From Sphingomonas naasensis (lineage in GTDB: Bacteria > Pseudomonadota > Alphaproteobacteria > Sphingomonadales > Sphingomonadaceae): DNA of 64,000 nt. Below the pieces are notes generated by a model. That model made no database searches and was not told where the DNA came from. It saw nothing but the letters and a program-made list of their open reading frames with translations. The translations under genes were made by a program, and so were the position numbers. Below are positions 59,588-64,000 of this stretch, piece after piece. The stretch lies in NCBI RefSeq assembly GCF_004792695.1, contig NZ_SRXU01000003.1, forward strand, positions 248,001 to 312,000, read 5' to 3'. Numbering within the stretch: position 1 is the stretch's first letter; every line of letters starts with the position of its first letter.

Positions 59588-59639
59588 TGCACACTCCCTG
59601 TTGCGTGTATGGCGCCGCTAATACGCATGGCACAAATCG

Positions 59640-59670
59640 TGTCAATTCGCATTTGACACATTTTGTGTCG
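59640..59670. promoter_or_regulatory. overlapping dyads and face-to-face -35 boxes between the VOC gene and the TetR gene
   Basis: GTGTCAA (59640-59646) pairs with TTGACAC (59654-59660), and GACACA-TTT-TGTGTC (59656-59670) is a second dyad sharing half a site. TTGACA -35 boxes face each way. Leftward, TTGACA (59641-59646) has TATTAG at 59619-59624 with a 16-bp spacer. Rightward, TTGACA (59654-59659) has only a weak -10. A TetR dimer bound here would block both genes. Confidence 0.6.
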
Positions 59671-59687
59671 CATCTATTGGGAGTCCC

Positions 59688-60308
59688 ATGCACAAACGGA
59701 AATTCCTGCTCGCCGACCCGGCAAAGCCCGAGGGCCCGGACAATGCCCATACCCGCGCGAAGATCGGCGATGCGCTGGTGGCGCTGCTGGCGGAGGATGT
59801 GCGGGTGAATCATGACGCGGTCGCGACGCGCTCCGGAGTGTCGCGCCGCACCGTCTACCGCTATTATCCCGATCAGGAATCGCTGCTGCGCGCGTTGCGC
59901 GAACGGGTGACCGCGCTGGCCGGGCCGGGCGTCCATTATCCTGGCTCGACCGACGAACTGCTCGCCACTCTGCCCGCGATCTACGAGGGGTTCGACCGGA
60001 TCGCGCCGGTCGCCACGGTGATCCGCTCGACTCCGCAGGGCCGCGCCGCCCGGCTCGCCGACCGCGAGGCGCGGGTCGCTGCCTATGCCGCCGCCACGCG
60101 CGACGCGGTCGCGGCGCTGCCCGAGGAGGATCGGGTGCGCGCGACCGCGATGCTGCAATTCCTCCACACCTCGGCATGGCTCGAGATGCGCGACCAATGG
60201 GGCCTTTCCGGAGGCGATATCGCCCGCACCTGCGACTGGGCGATCCGCGCGCTGCTCGCCGACCTCGCAGCGCGCGGCGACAAGCCGCTCGCGGAGGGGC
60301 CGGCCTAG
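59688..60308 (+). CDS. TetR-family transcriptional regulator
   Basis: 206 residues. The N-terminal helix-turn-helix (about 22-70) includes VNHDAVATRSGVSRRTVYRY and YPDQESLLRAL. The C-terminal helical ligand domain ends ARTCDWAIRALLADLAARGD. Divergent from the VOC gene, with dyads in the shared promoter, it likely represses both in the absence of a ligand. The ligand is unknown. Confidence 0.87.
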   Translation: MHKRKFLLADPAKPEGPDNAHTRAKIGDALVALLAEDVRVNHDAVATRSGVSRRTVYRYYPDQESLLRALRERVTALAGPGVHYPGSTDELLATLPAIYEGFDRIAPVATVIRSTPQGRAARLADREARVAAYAAATRDAVAALPEEDRVRATAMLQFLHTSAWLEMRDQWGLSGGDIARTCDWAIRALLADLAARGDKPLAEGPA

Positions 60309-61240
60309 ATCGTCTCTTCGTCCTTGCGGCCGAAGAATTTGCGCACCGCGCCCCATGCGGCGGCACCGAACGCGGCGACGCCGAGCAGGATCACCTTGCC
60401 GAATTTGAGGAAGATCGCGAGCAGCCCGACCTTCTTGGCGACGCCGACCGCGACACCGCCGGCGACGAGCCCGGCAAGGCCGTATTCGGCGGCCTTGTCG
60501 GTCGACGCGTTGAAGTCGCTATAGCCGCCGCCCGGCTCGAAGCTCACCGAACGCCCGAAGCTCTGCGCCGCCGAACGGACGTCGCCGATATCCTTCATCG
60601 AGGCGAGCATGTTGAGGCTGAGCACCCCGGTGCGGCCGAGCAGGCGGACGTCGTAGTTGAGGCCGTTGGCCGGATCGCCCTCGACGGCGAGCTCGCGCGC
60701 CCAGATCAGCGAATGGTTGACGCCGTCATAGGAGGGCGGCTGCGCCCAGCCGACGAGGTGCATCGCGGGATAGCCGGCCTGTTTGCGATCGGCGTTCTGC
60801 TGCTCGGTGCCGTCCTGCATGCCCTTGAGCACGGTGCCGTAATCCTGGCTCCGCGCATCGGCATCGTCGACATGGCCGGTGTCCTCATAGCTGATCACCG
60901 CCCCCCAGACATTGTCGAAGATCGTCGTGTCCTTCGCGAGCACGAGCCCGAGCACGCCGTCCCCGGTCTCGGGCGGATTGTGCCACGCCTCGACCAGCAC
61001 GCGCTTCGCCTCGGCGGCGGGCAGGAAATAATAGCGATCGCCGAGGTGCAGCACCGCCTTGGCCTCGGGGATGCGCACGTCGCCGCTCTGCGGATGCAGG
61101 CTCTTCTCGAGCGCCACCATCGCCGGCGGCAGCCCGGGCGACGCCGCGGCTGCCTCGCCTTTCGGCGTGTCCTTCGCGGCCAGCGGCACCGCGACGCACA
61201 TCAATGCCAGCGCCGCCGCGCTGCTCCCCCATTTCACCAT
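60305..61240 (-). CDS. DUF2167 membrane-anchored protein
   Basis: 311 residues. A signal peptide (MVKWGSSAAALALMCVAVPLAA) is followed by the DUF2167 domain: IPEAKAVLHLGDRYYFLPAA, GLVLAKDTTIFDNVWGAVIS and the conserved LVGWAQPPSYDGVNHSLIWA. Two C-terminal helices (LAGLVAGGVAVGVAKKVGLL and FGKVILLGVAAFGAAAWGAV) anchor it. Widespread in Gram-negatives, with no established role. It lies 48 bp downstream of the PutA stop... on the opposite side it converges with the TetR gene by a 4-bp overlap. Start ATG 61240 has GGGGGAA upstream. Confidence 0.88.
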   Translation of the reverse strand: MVKWGSSAAALALMCVAVPLAAKDTPKGEAAAASPGLPPAMVALEKSLHPQSGDVRIPEAKAVLHLGDRYYFLPAAEAKRVLVEAWHNPPETGDGVLGLVLAKDTTIFDNVWGAVISYEDTGHVDDADARSQDYGTVLKGMQDGTEQQNADRKQAGYPAMHLVGWAQPPSYDGVNHSLIWARELAVEGDPANGLNYDVRLLGRTGVLSLNMLASMKDIGDVRSAAQSFGRSVSFEPGGGYSDFNASTDKAAEYGLAGLVAGGVAVGVAKKVGLLAIFLKFGKVILLGVAAFGAAAWGAVRKFFGRKDEETI

Positions 61241-61288
61241 GCCCTTCCCCCTTGGGCCGGGAATCGGCCCCGGGGGGAATTTGGCACG

Positions 61289-64000
61289 TCAGATGCCGCC
61301 TTCGTCAAGCGAAAGCAGCGTCGCATTGCCGCCGGCGCTGGTCGTGTCGACCGAGACCGAGCGCTCGGCGCAGAAGCGCTGGAGATAGTGCGGGCCGCCG
61401 GCCTTGGGGCCGGTGCCCGACAGGCCCTCGCCGCCGAAGGGCTGCGAGCCAACCACCGCACCGATCATCGAGCGGTTGATATAGAGATTGCCCACCCGCG
61501 CGCGCGCCTCGGCGATCTCGCCCGAGCGGGCGATGCGGCTGTGCAGCCCCATCGTCAGGCCGAAGCCCTTGGCATTGACCCGGGCAATCGTCTCCTCGAG
61601 TTGGCCGGCTTTCCACGTCGCGACATGGAGGATCGGGCCGAACCATTCGCGGTCCAGCGCCTCCAGCGAGTCGAGCCGGAGCATCGTTGGCGGTACGAAC
61701 AAGCCTTGGGCCGGCACCGGCAGGGTCTTGAGCCACTTGCCCTTGCTGCTCTCGCGATAGGCCATCAGCCTGTCATAGGCCGGCTGGTCGATCACCGGGC
61801 CGACGTCGGTGGCGGGATCGCCGGGATCGCCGATCACCAGCGTCTCCATCGCGCCGCGCAACATCGCAATCACCGTGTCGGCGATCTCCTCCTGCAGGAG
61901 CAGCAGACGCAGCGCCGAGCAGCGCTGACCGGCCGAGCGGAACGACGAGGTCAGCACATCGGCGACGACCTGTTCGGGCAGCGCGGTCGAGTCGACGATC
62001 ATCGCGTTGATCCCGCCGGTCTCGGCGATCAGCGGCACGATCGGGCGATCCTCGCCTTCGAGCAGCGCGCGCGCGATCTTCTTCGCAGTCGGGGTCGAGC
62101 CGGTGAAGGCGACGCCGGCGATGCGCGGATCGGCGGTGATCGCTGCACCGACCTCGGGCCCGCCGGGGACGAGAATCAGCGCGTCCTCGGGCACGCCGGC
62201 TTCCCAAGCCAGCTTGACCGCGAGCGCCGCGATCTGGGGAGTCTGCGGGGCGGGCTTGGCGACCACGGTGTTGCCCGTCACCAGCGCCGCGACTGTCTGC
62301 CCGAGGAAGATCGCCAGCGGGAAGTTCCACGGCGCGATCGTGGCCCAGACGCCGCGGCCCTCCATCCGCAGCTCGTTGCGCTCGCCGGTCGGCCCCGGCA
62401 GCGTCACCGTCGCCAGATCGGCGCGGGCGCGGGCGGCGTAATAGCGGCAGAAATCGGCGGCCTCGCGCACTTCGCCCAGCGCGTCGGGGATCGTCTTGAA
62501 CGCTTCTTTCACCGCCAGCGCCATCAGCTCGATGCGATTGTGCTCGAGGCTGTCGGCAAGGCGCTCGAGGATCGCGGCGCGGTGTTCGATTGACGTGGCC
62601 GACCATTCGGGGACCGCCGCGGCTGCGCGATCGATCGCGGCCTTCGCATCCGCAGCGCTCGCACTGGCGACCGTGAGCGTGGTCGGCGTGATGTCGATCG
62701 CCGCGGCGGTGTCGCGCAGCGTGCCCCGCTCCTGCAAGTCGATCCCGCCGCTGTTCTTCCACGTACCGAACAGATCGACCGGCAGCGGGATGCTCGGATG
62801 CCGCGAACCGCCCAGCGCGGCGATCTTCTCGGCCGGATCGGCGAGCAGCTCGGCCTCGCTCAGATGCTCGTCGGCGAGCTGGTGGACGAAGCTCGAATTG
62901 GCGCCGTTCTCGAGCAGCCGACGGACGAGATAGGCGAGCAGATCCCGGTGCCCGCCGACCGGCGCGTAGATCCGGCAATGATAGCCTTCCTCGCGGACCA
63001 GCCGCTCATACAGCCCCTCGCCCATGCCGTGGAGCCGCTGGAACTCGAAATCGCGGCTCTCGCCCGCCCATTCGAGGATCGTCGCGACGGTGAGCGCATT
63101 GTGGCTCGCGAAAGCGGGAACGATGTTCTTCGCGTCGAGCATGTCGCGCGCGCAGGCGAGGTACGAGACGTCGGTCGCCGCCTTGCGGGTGAACAGCGGA
63201 TAGTCGGGCAGGCCCTCGACCTGGGTGCGCTTGATCTCACTGTCCCAATAGGCGCCCTTGACGAGGCGGACGTGCATCGGCCGGCCGAGCTGATCGGCCC
63301 AGCCGATCACCGCGCGGGCGCGCTTGCCATAGGCCTGCACCGCCATGCCGAACCCGTCCCAGCCCTTCAATTCGGGCCGCTTCGCCACTGCGCCGATGAT
63401 GTCGAGGCTCATCTCGAGCCGCTCGCTCTCCTCGGCATCGACCGTCAGCGGAATCCGCTGGCTGCACGCCTCCGAAGCGAGTTGCGCCAGCATGTCGATG
63501 AGCTCGGGGACGCATTTATCGTATTGGGCGACTTCGTAGCGCGGGTGGAGCGCGCTGAGCTTGACCGAGATCGAATGCCCCGCCTTGGGATCGCGCCCGA
63601 CCGCGCGGATCGCCTCGAAATAGGCCTCGAAATACCGTTCGGCATCGGCCTTGGTCCGCGCCGCCTCGCCGAGCATGTCGAAGCTCGCGGTGAAGCCCTG
63701 ATGCTCGGGTTTCTTCATCCGCTTCATCGCCTCGTCGATGGTGCGGCCCATCACGAAGACCTCGCCCATCATCTTCATCGCCGCGCCCACCGCCTGGCGC
63801 ACGAAAGGCTCGCCGGCGCGGCTGATCAGCCGGCGCAGCGCGCCTTCCTTGTCGCCGACCACCGCGCGGCCGAGCATCAGCCCCCAGGTCGCCGAATTGA
63901 CCAGCGCCGAGTTCGACCGGCCAGCATGCGCCTTCCAGTCGGCGTCGCCCAATTTGTCGGCGATCAGCAGGTCGGCGGTCTCGGGATCGGGAACGCGCAG
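61289..64000 (-). CDS. putA: bifunctional proline dehydrogenase / L-glutamate gamma-semialdehyde dehydrogenase (PutA), partial
   Basis: At least 904 residues are visible; the N-terminus lies beyond the right edge. The proline dehydrogenase barrel comes first (SVKLSALHPRYEVAQYDKCV, VRLVKGAYWDSEIKRTQVEG, ASHNALTVATILEWA, with the FAD-binding YAPVGGHRDLLAYLVRRLLE). The aldehyde dehydrogenase half follows, with general base Glu in ETGGINAMIVDS and nucleophile Cys in SFRSAGQRCSALRLLLLQ. The end is GPHYLQRFCAERSVSVDTTS. It oxidises proline to glutamate. The C-terminus stops soon after the dehydrogenase, so the short PutA form is expected. Confidence 0.95.
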   Translation of the reverse strand: MRVPDPETADLLIADKLGDADWKAHAGRSNSALVNSATWGLMLGRAVVGDKEGALRRLISRAGEPFVRQAVGAAMKMMGEVFVMGRTIDEAMKRMKKPEHQGFTASFDMLGEAARTKADAERYFEAYFEAIRAVGRDPKAGHSISVKLSALHPRYEVAQYDKCVPELIDMLAQLASEACSQRIPLTVDAEESERLEMSLDIIGAVAKRPELKGWDGFGMAVQAYGKRARAVIGWADQLGRPMHVRLVKGAYWDSEIKRTQVEGLPDYPLFTRKAATDVSYLACARDMLDAKNIVPAFASHNALTVATILEWAGESRDFEFQRLHGMGEGLYERLVREEGYHCRIYAPVGGHRDLLAYLVRRLLENGANSSFVHQLADEHLSEAELLADPAEKIAALGGSRHPSIPLPVDLFGTWKNSGGIDLQERGTLRDTAAAIDITPTTLTVASASAADAKAAIDRAAAAVPEWSATSIEHRAAILERLADSLEHNRIELMALAVKEAFKTIPDALGEVREAADFCRYYAARARADLATVTLPGPTGERNELRMEGRGVWATIAPWNFPLAIFLGQTVAALVTGNTVVAKPAPQTPQIAALAVKLAWEAGVPEDALILVPGGPEVGAAITADPRIAGVAFTGSTPTAKKIARALLEGEDRPIVPLIAETGGINAMIVDSTALPEQVVADVLTSSFRSAGQRCSALRLLLLQEEIADTVIAMLRGAMETLVIGDPGDPATDVGPVIDQPAYDRLMAYRESSKGKWLKTLPVPAQGLFVPPTMLRLDSLEALDREWFGPILHVATWKAGQLEETIARVNAKGFGLTMGLHSRIARSGEIAEARARVGNLYINRSMIGAVVGSQPFGGEGLSGTGPKAGGPHYLQRFCAERSVSVDTTSAGGNATLLSLDEGGI

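Overview
The window is high-GC alphaproteobacterial chromosome. The gene content (IalB-family protein, exosortase-A-associated glycan genes, FucP-type sugar permease beside a TonB-dependent receptor tail, DUF2167 protein, bacterial topoisomerase IB, PutA) points to a sphingomonad, most likely Sphingomonas or a close relative. This assignment rests on family recognition only, with no database search.

1-9,060: an arabinan/arabinose utilisation locus. The tail of a TonB-dependent receptor is followed by a GH43 arabinanase and a FucP-type permease on the plus strand. A tightly overlapped minus-strand operon encodes an ABC sugar importer (ATPase, two permeases, binding lipoprotein), a GH51 alpha-L-arabinofuranosidase and a GntR/FadR regulator. 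The two transcription units converge on a hairpin terminator. The logic is outer-membrane uptake of oligosaccharide, periplasmic and cytoplasmic cleavage, and two alternative inner-membrane uptake routes.

9,186-31,640: a small IalB-family secreted protein, then one uninterrupted 21.8-kb gene for a 7,268-residue inverse autotransporter (type Ve-like). It has a signal peptide and an N-terminal outer-membrane barrel. The very long Gly/Ala/Ser/Thr-rich right-handed beta-helix passenger contains nine spaced copies of a recurring module and recent DNA-level duplications.

31,924-35,091: a zeta-crystallin-like quinone reductase and an SLC13/RCK-C transporter in an operon, then a 414-bp intergenic gap. 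35,092-43,100: an Rhs/YD-repeat locus. It holds a 74-residue secreted YD mini-protein, a 1,444-residue Rhs protein, a downstream small acidic gene in the immunity position, an orphan Rhs C-terminal tip and its probable immunity gene. Three RAYT-like (IS200-related) elements and a fragment, some nested, have cut this cassette array up, and their end sequences have accumulated in short clusters.

43,200-46,430: small sphingomonad-type membrane, secreted and lipoprotein genes, a decayed gene, and an S24 (LexA/cI-like) repressor divergent from a two-gene small-protein operon, with a clear operator-like inverted repeat between them. 46,423-55,960: surface-glycan genes (exosortase-A-associated glycosyltransferase with a coupled membrane protein; O-glycosylation ligase; acyltransferase) surrounding a class-C-like serine hydrolase, a PadR/membrane-protein pair, a lipoprotein and a 527-residue protein of unknown function. 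55,911-64,000: housekeeping and stress genes, namely a PfpI/DJ-1 protein, topoisomerase IB, an MscS channel, two VOC proteins, a TetR regulator with a dyad-rich divergent promoter, a DUF2167 protein and a PutA gene that runs off the right edge.
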